A stretch of DNA of 64,000 bases from Methylocaldum sp035627495 (GTDB lineage: Bacteria > Pseudomonadota > Gammaproteobacteria > Methylococcales > Methylococcaceae), in contig NZ_DASPLO010000177.1 of the NCBI RefSeq assembly GCF_035627495.1, positions 20,052-84,051 on the forward strand. Reading direction: 5' to 3'. The first letter of the stretch is position 1; each line of letters begins with the position of its first letter. Shown piece by piece: positions 34,922 through 43,557 of the stretch. A model generated the notes under the pieces. That model was not told the origin of the DNA, did no database searches, and saw nothing but the letters and a program-made list of their open reading frames with translations. Both the position numbers and the translations under genes were made by a program.

Positions 34922-35635
34922 TTAAAGCCCGGATGAATTCGAGTTCGAGTCAGGGCGCTTCAGCACAGCGCGCAACGGCAGATGGTCGGAGGTTTCCCGG
35001 GCCAGAGGCGTGGAGTACGCCGCGATATTCGCAAGAAGTTCGCGAGGTTTGACCCAAATCCGGTCGAGAGCGAACAGCGGGCGTATGGAGGGATAAGTCG
35101 CAATATCGGGTATGTGCCCGAAATGGTTACGCAGCCAGCGTAAAGGCCTTCCCCACAGAAACCACTCGTTCAAATCGCCGAATAGAAGCGCCGGTGGATG
35201 CGCATTGGCAAGTATACTTAGCAGCCGGGTCATTTGTTTCCGCCGCTCGCCGGGAAACAATCCCAGATGGGTGCCGATCGCGCGCAGAGGACCGCAAGAA
35301 CTCTCGACTGACAGATCGATAGCGGCGCGAGGCTCCCGGTGCGGAAAGCTGAGATCGATGCGCCGGATGTTACGGACAGGCAGCCGAGTAAGGATGGCAT
35401 TGCCGTAGTGCCCGTTGCGGCGTAACAGCGTCGGGCCCGGAATTGCCCGGTACTGCAAACGGGAAGCGAAATGTTGAAGCAGATCAAGAGCCACTTCAGG
35501 TTCCCATTGCAGTTCCTGAAGTGCAATGAGGTCGGCGTCGAGCTCGCGAATGATTGTCAAGACCCGCTCCGGATCGTAACGGCCGTCGCGCCCGATGCAG
35601 TCATGAACATTGTAGGTTGCGACGACTAAAGACAT
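34922..35635 (-). CDS. Endonuclease/exonuclease/phosphatase family protein
   Basis: 237 residues with the EEP (DNase I-like) fold: VATYNVHDCIG (Asn metal site), LDADLIALQELQW (catalytic Glu), AIGTHLGLFPGERRKQ, LLFGDLNEW (Asp, Asn) and ETSDHLPLRAVL (Asp-His). All the catalytic positions are there. It starts 16 bp after the phospholipase D-VTT gene ends and is surely co-transcribed. EEP genes often accompany such PLD genes, suggesting a shared role in lipid or phosphodiester metabolism; the substrate is unknown. Confidence 0.88.
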   Translation of the reverse strand: MSLVVATYNVHDCIGRDGRYDPERVLTIIRELDADLIALQELQWEPEVALDLLQHFASRLQYRAIPGPTLLRRNGHYGNAILTRLPVRNIRRIDLSFPHREPRAAIDLSVESSCGPLRAIGTHLGLFPGERRKQMTRLLSILANAHPPALLFGDLNEWFLWGRPLRWLRNHFGHIPDIATYPSIRPLFALDRIWVKPRELLANIAAYSTPLARETSDHLPLRAVLKRPDSNSNSSGL

Positions 35636-35651
35636 GACTGGTGTGGATTCG

Positions 35652-37781
35652 CTACCCTGCCGAACTGTCGGCGCATGCCGTATTTTCCGCTTCGCGGCGC
35701 CGGAGCCATCGGTGCACTGCGAACGCAACGACGCCGATGACGGTGGTCGAGCCGACGAGCAAGGCGATGTTGGCAATGCTGGGGTGATGGACCGCGGCAG
35801 CCAAACGATCCGAAAAAACCGTGATGGCCGTCGCGCCGGGGAGCATGCCGAAGACCGTTCCGAGCAAAAAGTCGCGGAAGCGGATATGAGAGGCGCCCGC
35901 TACCAGATTGACTACAGTGAAAGGCGCAACGGGCACCAGTCGAACCGTGAGCATGGCGAGCAGACCTCGATGACGTAACCAACGGCTGAGCGTGTTGAGC
36001 CGGGCGCCGCCCAAACGCCGCACAATGTTTCGACCGAAAGCGTGACCGAGCGCAAAGGTGAGGGAAGCTCCCACCAGCGATCCAAGAAGCGAATAGACGA
36101 GGCCCATAGTAGGACCGAATACGACCACCGTCGTAAAGATCACCAATGTGATCGGTATTGCCGTTAAGGCCGCAAGTACATAGGCCCCGAGTACCCATAC
36201 CGGTGTTACTGGGGCCTGTTGCAGCGCACGTCCGACACCGATTAGCGTGTCCTTGTCGAGCCAGTCGTGCAATGGCCCCCAACGCCAGGCGGCTGCGAGC
36301 CCCCCGATCATGGCGAGCAGGCCAAAAGTGGCAACAATCCGTTTGCGGGCGGAAGGCCGGTGCTCGACGGGAATGAGTTCGTCGATCAGGCGGTCAGGGT
36401 CGATAGGCTTTTCCGGATCGACCACGCTGCCTTCCGGCAGAAGCGCGTCGGCATCGGGCGACACCTCGCCTTCGAGAAGCCGAAGCGTGTGCGGGTTTCC
36501 CCGCAAGCTCTCGATGGCGGAAATGAGTGATTTCTCGCGTTTGATCGCCTGCTCCACTCGCTCCGCTCCGGCACCTAGATGTTCAGCCAGCAGGCGATTT
36601 CGAAAGTCGCCGATCGCTTTTGCAGTCCGCGATTCGGCCGCTTCTATGGCGAGATTGCATTCGGTGTCGAGCCCCATCGAGCGATTGTTCAGGTTCGCCG
36701 AGCCGACAATCGCCAGGCGATCGTCTACCACCATCAGTTTGGAATGCACGTTGATGCATTGGCCGTTCAGGCCGTCGCAGTCGGGATAGTAGATCCGGAA
36801 TTTGCCATGTCGGTCGGCTGCGCGAAGGCGGCGAAGCAGCCGGGCTCGCAAGACTTCCATAGTGGTTTGCTCCAGCCAGCCGCCACCCGTCAGTCGCGAC
36901 ACGACGACGACTTCCGGTGGGGTTGGCTCGCGAAGTCGTAATTCGAGCAAATCGCCGACCGAGGAAGCCGTCAAATATTGATTCTCGATGTAAATCGCGT
37001 TTTTCGCTGATTTGATAGCGTCGAGGTATAGCTGCCGGAGTTCGGTGATTTCAGCGGCACCGTTGAACCGCGGGGCAGTTCGGGCGATCGCGACATCCAC
37101 ATCGGTGATGTCCGGGATGACCGACCGGGGCCAGGGATCAGTTTCGGCCTGACTGGTGTCATGGATGTCGCATCCGGTCGCGTACCGCCAGCGCTCGCGG
37201 ACAAGCACGCCGAGTGCCGCCGCAGCCTCCCCGTCCACCATCATTTGCACGTCGTGGACCGGAGCGTAAGCTTGGCCGTTGGACCGACAACGGTAGGGTG
37301 CGTTGGGTTCATGGTCGGGCGTATCCCAACGTTCCTGGGCTAAGTCCATACCGCCGACAAAGGCCAGGGCATCATCGATTACTATGATTTTCTGGTGGTG
37401 CGAAGCACCAACCGGATGCCTGCCGTCGAGATAAAAGTGAAGGTGCCGATGGCTTTGCCAGCCGAGAGTGTAGATGGGTAGGACTTCTCGGCCGGGTGCA
37501 TAAAGCATCGCGAAGTCCCAATTCAGAATATAAACTTCCAGCCCGCGGCGGTGCTCGATAAGTGCTTTCAGGAAGTCACCGAGTTGGATCGGAAATCCAT
37601 CGCTGACGCCGTCTTGAACCAACCTGGTTCGGCTGTCGATGTCCCAGCCGATGATAAAAATAGACCGCTGAGCACGTGTCGCTGCCGCTCGCAAAGCAGG
37701 GAAATACGCCGAGCTATCGATCAAAAACGAAACCCGGCGAGCAGGTGCAATGCGCCAGCAGTTGCGCCCAGGCTCCAGCAT
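35652..37781 (-). CDS. Phospholipase D / VTT (DedA-like) membrane fusion protein
   Basis: 709 residues. The N-terminal two thirds form a bipartite phospholipase D with two HKD motifs: ASHHQKIIVIDD...GGMD and NVHSKLMVVDDRLAIVGSANLNNRS. After a linker (about 440-490) the C-terminus is a membrane domain of the VTT/SNARE-associated type, with GATLTFALGHAFGR-like glycines and a LVPVAPFTVVNLVAGAS segment. PLD transphosphatidylase (cardiolipin synthase-like) plus a DedA-type lipid scramblase in one chain suggests phospholipid remodelling at the inner membrane. Start uncertain: ATG 37781 is preferred; ATG 37820 is also possible. Confidence 0.88.
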   Translation of the reverse strand: MLEPGRNCWRIAPARRVSFLIDSSAYFPALRAAATRAQRSIFIIGWDIDSRTRLVQDGVSDGFPIQLGDFLKALIEHRRGLEVYILNWDFAMLYAPGREVLPIYTLGWQSHRHLHFYLDGRHPVGASHHQKIIVIDDALAFVGGMDLAQERWDTPDHEPNAPYRCRSNGQAYAPVHDVQMMVDGEAAAALGVLVRERWRYATGCDIHDTSQAETDPWPRSVIPDITDVDVAIARTAPRFNGAAEITELRQLYLDAIKSAKNAIYIENQYLTASSVGDLLELRLREPTPPEVVVVSRLTGGGWLEQTTMEVLRARLLRRLRAADRHGKFRIYYPDCDGLNGQCINVHSKLMVVDDRLAIVGSANLNNRSMGLDTECNLAIEAAESRTAKAIGDFRNRLLAEHLGAGAERVEQAIKREKSLISAIESLRGNPHTLRLLEGEVSPDADALLPEGSVVDPEKPIDPDRLIDELIPVEHRPSARKRIVATFGLLAMIGGLAAAWRWGPLHDWLDKDTLIGVGRALQQAPVTPVWVLGAYVLAALTAIPITLVIFTTVVVFGPTMGLVYSLLGSLVGASLTFALGHAFGRNIVRRLGGARLNTLSRWLRHRGLLAMLTVRLVPVAPFTVVNLVAGASHIRFRDFLLGTVFGMLPGATAITVFSDRLAAAVHHPSIANIALLVGSTTVIGVVAFAVHRWLRRREAENTACADSSAG

Positions 37782-38255
37782 GCGGGTCTCGCCTTTTCTA
37801 TGCCTGTCCAGATTCCCCATTCTTTCAATCTTTCTCGTCGGCGGCCTTAAAGCACTGAAAATAGCCGGAACAAGTTTTCCGGCTGTGTGATTGAGATCGT
37901 GGAAATAACGGTTGGATCTCTTTACGTTGTTTGACAAGCTTTAGCGGCTAGCGCTCCAAATTCCGCCGACCATGTTGTTCGGGCGGAAGATTTTTCATAG
38001 GGCCAGTTATGGCATCAATGTTGCTGATTTTGAATCGTGGGGTGTGTAACTTGGAAACATTTCGAGAACAGCTTAGTAAACCCGTCTCAATGTAAGCGTA
38101 GGTTTACAGGGCTGTGTTGGGGGGATACGATAATGAATTTACCGGTAAAAGTTGCGGCTGGTTTGGTTGCATGTTCGTATATACAAATGCGCGACCTTCA
38201 TGGAAAATACCGATCGCTCACCTTCGAAACCATACTAATTGAAAAGGCGTTTAAT
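37782..38255. other. Divergent intergenic region
   Basis: Lies between the PLD-VTT gene (minus) and the response regulator (plus). It contains a perfect 8-bp hairpin (AGCCGGAA at 37863-37870 and TTCCGGCT at 37877-37884) near the PLD side and a sigma-54-type promoter at 38010-38025. The frame of the response regulator is open back through 38037, with an ATG at 38133 behind a GGGGG tract, so a longer regulator cannot be ruled out. Confidence 0.55.
38010..38025 (+). promoter_or_regulatory. Predicted sigma-54 (RpoN) promoter
   Basis: TGGCAT-CAATG-TTGCT matches the sigma-54 consensus TGGCAC-N5-TTGCW with one mismatch, and the invariant GG and GC are exactly 10 bp apart (38011-38012 and 38023-38024). 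Transcription would start near 38036, leaving about a 220-nt leader before the regulator start at 38256. Confidence 0.55.
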
Positions 38256-38870
38256 ATGGCTGTTAATGGACTAACAGTTTTTATTGTCGACGATGATCCC
38301 GATGTGTGTGATGCCTTGGCGGCACTACTTAGGGCTGAGGGCTTCGTTGTTGAGACTTATTTGTCCGCGCCCGACTTCCTGGCTTCGCTGAAGCCCGAGC
38401 AACAAGGATGCATCATTCTGGATATCAATCTTCCTCAAATCTCCGGTTTGGATTTGCAACAGATCCTGACGGAGAGGGGATTTAACCTTCCAATCATCTT
38501 CCTCACGGGGTACGGCGATGTGCCCAAGTCAACGGCCGCCTTTAAGGGCGGAGCCGTGGATTTTCTTGAAAAACCTGTGGATGCCGACGTACTGATACCG
38601 GCGATAAGGAATGCCCTTGTTCTCGGTTATCAGCGCTATGAAGAAAAGTCGCGTCAGATTGAGCTTGACGCTCTTTACGCAAATCTCACGCCTCGTGAAA
38701 AGGAAATCTTAGTATTCCTGGCGCGTGGTTATTCGGCGAAACAGGTCGGAAAGGCATTGGGCATCAGTCATCGCACCGCCGAAATTCACCGGGCCCGCAT
38801 TATGGAGAAGCTGGGTGTCCAATCGCTCGCCGATCTCGTGGCGCTCGCTATTCAGATGGGGATTCGTTAA
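38256..38870 (+). CDS. FixJ/NarL-type response regulator
   Basis: 204 residues. N-terminal receiver domain (VFIVDDDPDVCDAL, phospho-Asp in IILDINLPQISGLD, Thr in FLTGYGDVP, Lys in FLEKPVD) plus a C-terminal LuxR-type helix-turn-helix (LTPREKEILVFLARGYSAKQVGKALGISHRTAEIHRARIMEKLGV). It is of the FixJ/TodT subgroup. A large PAS histidine kinase follows 543 bp downstream on the same strand and is the natural candidate partner. ATG 38256 is chosen because receivers start there; see the intergenic entry for the longer alternative. Confidence 0.9.
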   Translation: MAVNGLTVFIVDDDPDVCDALAALLRAEGFVVETYLSAPDFLASLKPEQQGCIILDINLPQISGLDLQQILTERGFNLPIIFLTGYGDVPKSTAAFKGGAVDFLEKPVDADVLIPAIRNALVLGYQRYEEKSRQIELDALYANLTPREKEILVFLARGYSAKQVGKALGISHRTAEIHRARIMEKLGVQSLADLVALAIQMGIR

Positions 38871-39413
38871 GCGACGGGACAGGATTTTATCTTGTCCGGT
38901 TAGGCGTTGTTTTGATGAAAGTGACACCTCAGGGGCCAGCTGAAGCCCATTGGACCTTCGGTTGCTCGGACAATGGAGCAGACTAAAGTCAGCGTCCGAA
39001 AGTCGAGGCTTATTGCTTACCTGCGAAATCTTGCTCTCAGGTATCCCACCCAAGAAGCCATTCCGATCGAGTACTGATCGATCCTCGCCGCTAATTAGGT
39101 AGAACTTTTTTGAAGATGAGCCAGAAGAGTGTCGTGCAAAAGATACGTAAGGCTACGTACATTCGAATCGCTGTTTGACGTCGTACCCTACAAAGACATT
39201 AAAAAACATTCAGGTCTCTTTTTATAAACCCGAATGTTTTACAAGCTCAGGATAACCGAACGGGTTGTTCTACCTCGCACGACATCGCTCAAGTCGCTGA
39301 AAATGGCGGCTTGAGCACTACACTCGAATGGTTCTATTTAATCCGTAGCTGATACAAACGGAAATACGTAGGAGCTCTTATCATACGGCCCGGCGTAATC
39401 GGAATGGAGGTCA
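38871..39413. other. Intergenic region before the PAS kinase
   Basis: 543 bp with no convincing gene. It holds an inverted repeat (AAAACATTC at 39203-39211 and GAATGTTTT at 39232-39240, 20-nt loop) and a small palindrome around TACGTA repeats near 39146-39160. The GGAGG at 39406-39410 is the ribosome site of the next gene. I see no clear promoter. Confidence 0.5.
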
Positions 39414-42209
39414 ATGGTGTCCAGCTTCAATAAATCCAGCGAGACGTTGAAGCCGAAGAGTCCGTTCGTAGTTCTTAAGCCGTATGTCGCCGTTCTTGCC
39501 TCACTCTTGATTGTTTTGGGGGTAATTGCTGCAGCTCATGCAGTGAGCCGGCAAATTCCGATCAGCCTTTTACTGCTAATCCCGGTTTCTATTGGCGCCT
39601 TCTTGGGCGGTTTTGGTGCCGGCATATTTGCGATCATCCTGGGGCTGGCGGCGGATCATTTTCTGTTCGGGGAGTCCGCTTTTCATATCCGGCGGCTGTT
39701 TCCTTATGTGAACGAGCAGGCTCGTTTCGTATTCTTCATAATCGAGGGGCTGCTGCTGACCGGGATCGGCCACTGGCACCGACTTTCCAAGCTAAGAGCC
39801 CACGAGTCCGTACGGCGTCAGCAAATGCTGGAACAAGAGATCGTCGATCGGCGGGAGTTGGAAGAATCGGTGGCACGAAGCCAACGTGCCCTCCAATCGC
39901 AACTCGCAGAAATCGAAGGTATCTATGCCGCGGCGCCCGTGGGACTCTGTTTTCTCGACCGGGATCTTCGCTTTGTCCGCATCAACCAGCGGCTTGCCGA
40001 AATTCATGGGATTCCTGTGGAAGCGCACGTCGGACGGACGGTGCAGGAGGCGATTCCGGAGATTGGACTGGCGATCATTCCGCAATTGCGACGGGTGATC
40101 GCATCGGGCGAGCCGATTCTGGAAAAGGAAATTTCAGGGGTGATGCCGGATGATTCGCGCGCGGAGCGGGTTTTGCTGGCGAGCTTTTTCCCGGTAAAAC
40201 AAAGCGACGGGTTTGTGTCGGGCGTAAACGTCGCCGTACAGGAGATCACCGAACAGAAGCGGTTCGAGGTCGTGCTACGGGAGAGCGAAGAAAAATATCG
40301 GCTTTTGGCGGAAGTATCTCCTCTCGTTATCTGGACGGCTGCGCCGGATGGAACTTTGACCTATGCAAGTCAACATTGGCTCGATTACAGCGGCTTAACA
40401 TTGAAGGACACACAGGGGCAGGGATGGGCTTCAGTACTGCACCCCGAAGATCGGGAGCGGGTATTTGCCGAGCAGCCGGAGATTCTGAGGAAAAAATGTC
40501 CTTATGAGACAGAGCTCAGATTTCGCTGCAAACAGACCGGAGAGTATCGTTGGCATCTCATCCGTGCTTTGCCGCTCCACGATGAACTGGGCAAGATCAG
40601 CCAATGGGTGGGTATTGCTATGGATATCCATCAGATCAAATGCGGCGAGAAAGCATTGCGGGTCAGCGAAGCGCGCCTGCTATTGGCTCTTGAAGCCGGT
40701 CGAATGGCGGCTTGGGAGCGAGATTCGTCAACCGGTGGCGTAGCTTGGCTCGATCCAATGCATATTCGTTCGGCTATCGATTTCGAAGACCAGTTCCAGA
40801 CATGGGTGCAGGGGATCGCAGACCGGGATTTGCCTTCCTTTCCAGAGGCTAAGGATCAGCCCATTCAGAGCTATAGCCAAGAATTCCGCATCGTGTTGCC
40901 AGACGGGCGTTTAAATTGGCTGGAAGTACAGGGGCAACCGATATTGGATAATCAAGGGCGTTGCCGACGACTGATCGGCATCCTTTCCGACATTACCGAG
41001 CGGAAGCATGGAGAGGAGAGTTTACGTCATACCGAGCGGCTCTACAGAACGATCGGCGAGTCCATGAAATATGGCATGTGGGTTAGCACGCCCGAAGGCA
41101 GCCTTACTTATGCCAGCGAATCCTTTCTGACCTTGACCGGGCTCTCAGTGGATCAGTGTTCGGGTTTCGGATGGATGGCGGCCGTTCATCCCGATGACGC
41201 GCACCGCGTTTGGGGAAGCTGGAAACAGGCGGTACGGACTCTTCAGCCATGGGACAGCGAATACCGCTGCCGGGGTACGGATGGATGCTGGCATCCAATA
41301 TTGGCGCGCGGGCTGCCGGTCAAGGATTCACGAGGTGCGGTAATTTGCTGGGCGGGCATCAACCTAGATATCAGTCGTCTCAAGGAAGCCGAAGAAGCGC
41401 TGCGGGAAGCAGATCGAAAAAAGGACGAGTTTATCGCCCTACTGGCTCACGAACTCCGGAATCCGCTCGCGCCGATTTTGACTTCGGCGCAATTATTGAA
41501 ACGGCGCGGCTCGGAACGGCCGGAATTGCTCGAATCAGCCAGTAGCAGCATTGAGCGTCAGGTGAAATATCTAACCCGGCTGATCAACGATCTTGTGGAC
41601 GTATCACGGGCTGCGAGGGGTAAGTTAAAGCTGAGCTTCGAGGTAGCCGATATGGCTTCGGCAATTTCCCAAGCTATCGAAGGCTGCCAGCCGGTTATTG
41701 AAAAAAACCAGCAGGAGTTGGTGCTCAGGGGAGTCGATCAACAGCTCTATATTTGGGGGGACCCGGCACGGCTTTCGCAAATAGTCGGGAATTTATTGAT
41801 GAATGCGTCGAAATTTACGCCAATAAAGGGCCGGATAGAATTGGAGATGAATCGGGTTGGGAAGGAAATCTCAATAACGGTTCGGGACAACGGAATCGGA
41901 ATCGAGCCGAATGCACTTGAGCATATCTTTGAACCATTCGTTCAATTCGAACGACCGCTGCACAGTGGCCATAGCGGACTGGGCGTCGGCTTGGCTCTCG
42001 CAAAAAGCCTGGTTGAAATGCATGGCGGCAAAATTTCGGTCGCTAGCCCCGGCAAAGATCATGGCAGCGAATTTTCGATCCGCTTGCCTTTATTCGACCA
42101 ATTGTCCGGGCGAAAATCCGACCCGGCAGCTGGGGAAGACGAGGTGCAACCGATCCGGTCACCTATTCCGTGCGATAAAGCCCACCCGGCCCGTGCGTTG
42201 AAAGGGTAA
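39414..42209 (+). CDS. Membrane multi-PAS sensor histidine kinase (DUF4118-type N-terminus)
   Basis: 931 residues. The N-terminus has four membrane helices in a KdpD/DUF4118-like arrangement (about 25-125, including IPISLLLLIPVSIGAFLGG and GAGIFAIILGLAADHFLFG). About four PAS domains follow, several with PAC motifs (for example CKQTGEYRWHLIRALPL and GTDGCWHPILARGLP). HisKA has His679 in ALLAHELRNPLAPI, and the HATPase domain has DNGIGIEPN and GLGVGLALAKSLVEMHGG. No receiver domain, so an external regulator is needed, perhaps the FixJ-type protein upstream. A ligand cannot be named. Confidence 0.92.
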   Translation: MVSSFNKSSETLKPKSPFVVLKPYVAVLASLLIVLGVIAAAHAVSRQIPISLLLLIPVSIGAFLGGFGAGIFAIILGLAADHFLFGESAFHIRRLFPYVNEQARFVFFIIEGLLLTGIGHWHRLSKLRAHESVRRQQMLEQEIVDRRELEESVARSQRALQSQLAEIEGIYAAAPVGLCFLDRDLRFVRINQRLAEIHGIPVEAHVGRTVQEAIPEIGLAIIPQLRRVIASGEPILEKEISGVMPDDSRAERVLLASFFPVKQSDGFVSGVNVAVQEITEQKRFEVVLRESEEKYRLLAEVSPLVIWTAAPDGTLTYASQHWLDYSGLTLKDTQGQGWASVLHPEDRERVFAEQPEILRKKCPYETELRFRCKQTGEYRWHLIRALPLHDELGKISQWVGIAMDIHQIKCGEKALRVSEARLLLALEAGRMAAWERDSSTGGVAWLDPMHIRSAIDFEDQFQTWVQGIADRDLPSFPEAKDQPIQSYSQEFRIVLPDGRLNWLEVQGQPILDNQGRCRRLIGILSDITERKHGEESLRHTERLYRTIGESMKYGMWVSTPEGSLTYASESFLTLTGLSVDQCSGFGWMAAVHPDDAHRVWGSWKQAVRTLQPWDSEYRCRGTDGCWHPILARGLPVKDSRGAVICWAGINLDISRLKEAEEALREADRKKDEFIALLAHELRNPLAPILTSAQLLKRRGSERPELLESASSSIERQVKYLTRLINDLVDVSRAARGKLKLSFEVADMASAISQAIEGCQPVIEKNQQELVLRGVDQQLYIWGDPARLSQIVGNLLMNASKFTPIKGRIELEMNRVGKEISITVRDNGIGIEPNALEHIFEPFVQFERPLHSGHSGLGVGLALAKSLVEMHGGKISVASPGKDHGSEFSIRLPLFDQLSGRKSDPAAGEDEVQPIRSPIPCDKAHPARALKG

Positions 42210-42306
42210 AGTGTCTTGAGTTCGCCGCCAAATGTACGCAGAAGCCTATTACCCGGTATGAAAGCAGCCAGCGGTCTGCCGGCGCCGCTAATATAATGCC
42301 TCCGCT

Positions 42307-43557
42307 TCAGATCTTCAGAAGCAATCTGACCGGATCTTCCAGCAGTTCCTTTAGGGTGAACAGAAAAGACACGGCTTCGCGGCCGTCGATGATGCGATGA
42401 TCGTAGGAGAGGGCCAGATAGATCATCGGCCGAATCACGATTTGTCCGTCCTCGACCACCGGCCGCTCTTTAATGGCATGCATGCCTAGAATGGCGCTCT
42501 GCGGAGGGTTGAGGATAGGGGTCGAGAGCATGGAGCCGAAGATGCCGCCGTTGGTGATGGTAAACGTGCCGCCGGTCAGATCTTCGAAGCTGAGTTTGCT
42601 GTCCCGTGCTTTCTGTGAGAAGTCGATGATCGCCTTTTCGATTTCGGCAAACTCGACACGGTCGGCGTCACGCAGGATCGGTACCACCAGTCCGCGATCG
42701 GTGGAGACGGCGATGCCGATGTCGTAATAATCGTGGTAGACGATCTCGTTCCCTTCGATTGAGGCGTTGACGATCGGGAAGCGCCTGAGGGCTTCCACCG
42801 CCGCCTTAACGAAGAAGGACATGAAACCCAGCTTGATCTTGTATTCCTGCTCGAAGCGCGCGCGGTGTTGATTCCGCAGATCGAAGATCTTCTGCAGATT
42901 GACTTCATTGAAGGTGGTTAACGTAGCGGTCGTGTGCTGCGCCTCGATCATGCGCTCGGCGATGCGGGCTCGAAGCCGGGTCATGGGCACGCGCCGTTCG
43001 CCGCGGCCCTCCGGAGTCTCAACCGCAGGCTTCTGCTTTGGCATCGGTTCCGGTTTCCGGGGAGGGGCTATCTTTTCGATGGTTTCGCTTTTCCGAGATT
43101 CTAAATAATCCAGGACGTCCTGCTTGGTCAGTCGACCCTCGCGCCCGGTGCCTTTGATCTGTGCCGGATCGAGGTTGTGCTCCATGATCAGCCGGCGCAC
43201 CGAAGGGCCTATGGGTTGATCGAAGCCTATGCTCCTAGAGGTTCTCTCGGGAGGCGGCGCGGTTTCCTGTTTCGCTGCAATATCCGTGGGGACTGCGGCT
43301 TCGGCAATCGCGGGGCGGACCTCCGTTTCGATCACCGCCAGAAGATCCCCGCTCCCAACCACGTCGCCTTTTCCATGTCGAACCTCTTGTAGAACGCCGT
43401 TATCCGGAACGGGTACCTCGAGGACCACCTTTTCGGTTTCCAGGTCCACCAGCGTCTCGTTTTTCTGTACCGGGTCGCCCGGCTGTTTGTGCCAGTCGAG
43501 CAAGGTCGCGTCGCTGACCGACTCGGGCAGATTAGGCACGGTGACTTCGATGCGCAT
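42307..43557 (-). CDS. sucB: 2-oxoglutarate dehydrogenase E2, dihydrolipoyl succinyltransferase
   Basis: Core subunit of the 2-oxoglutarate dehydrogenase complex of the TCA cycle. 416 residues: lipoyl domain with target Lys in DLETEKVVLEVP (about residue 43), a linker, the peripheral-subunit-binding domain (PSVRRLIMEHNLDPAQIKGTG), a proline-rich linker and the catalytic domain ending with LSYDHRIIDGREAVSFL (catalytic His and Asp). It overlaps the end of sucA by 26 bp. The E3 gene lpd is not in the window. Confidence 0.97.
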   Translation of the reverse strand: MRIEVTVPNLPESVSDATLLDWHKQPGDPVQKNETLVDLETEKVVLEVPVPDNGVLQEVRHGKGDVVGSGDLLAVIETEVRPAIAEAAVPTDIAAKQETAPPPERTSRSIGFDQPIGPSVRRLIMEHNLDPAQIKGTGREGRLTKQDVLDYLESRKSETIEKIAPPRKPEPMPKQKPAVETPEGRGERRVPMTRLRARIAERMIEAQHTTATLTTFNEVNLQKIFDLRNQHRARFEQEYKIKLGFMSFFVKAAVEALRRFPIVNASIEGNEIVYHDYYDIGIAVSTDRGLVVPILRDADRVEFAEIEKAIIDFSQKARDSKLSFEDLTGGTFTITNGGIFGSMLSTPILNPPQSAILGMHAIKERPVVEDGQIVIRPMIYLALSYDHRIIDGREAVSFLFTLKELLEDPVRLLLKI

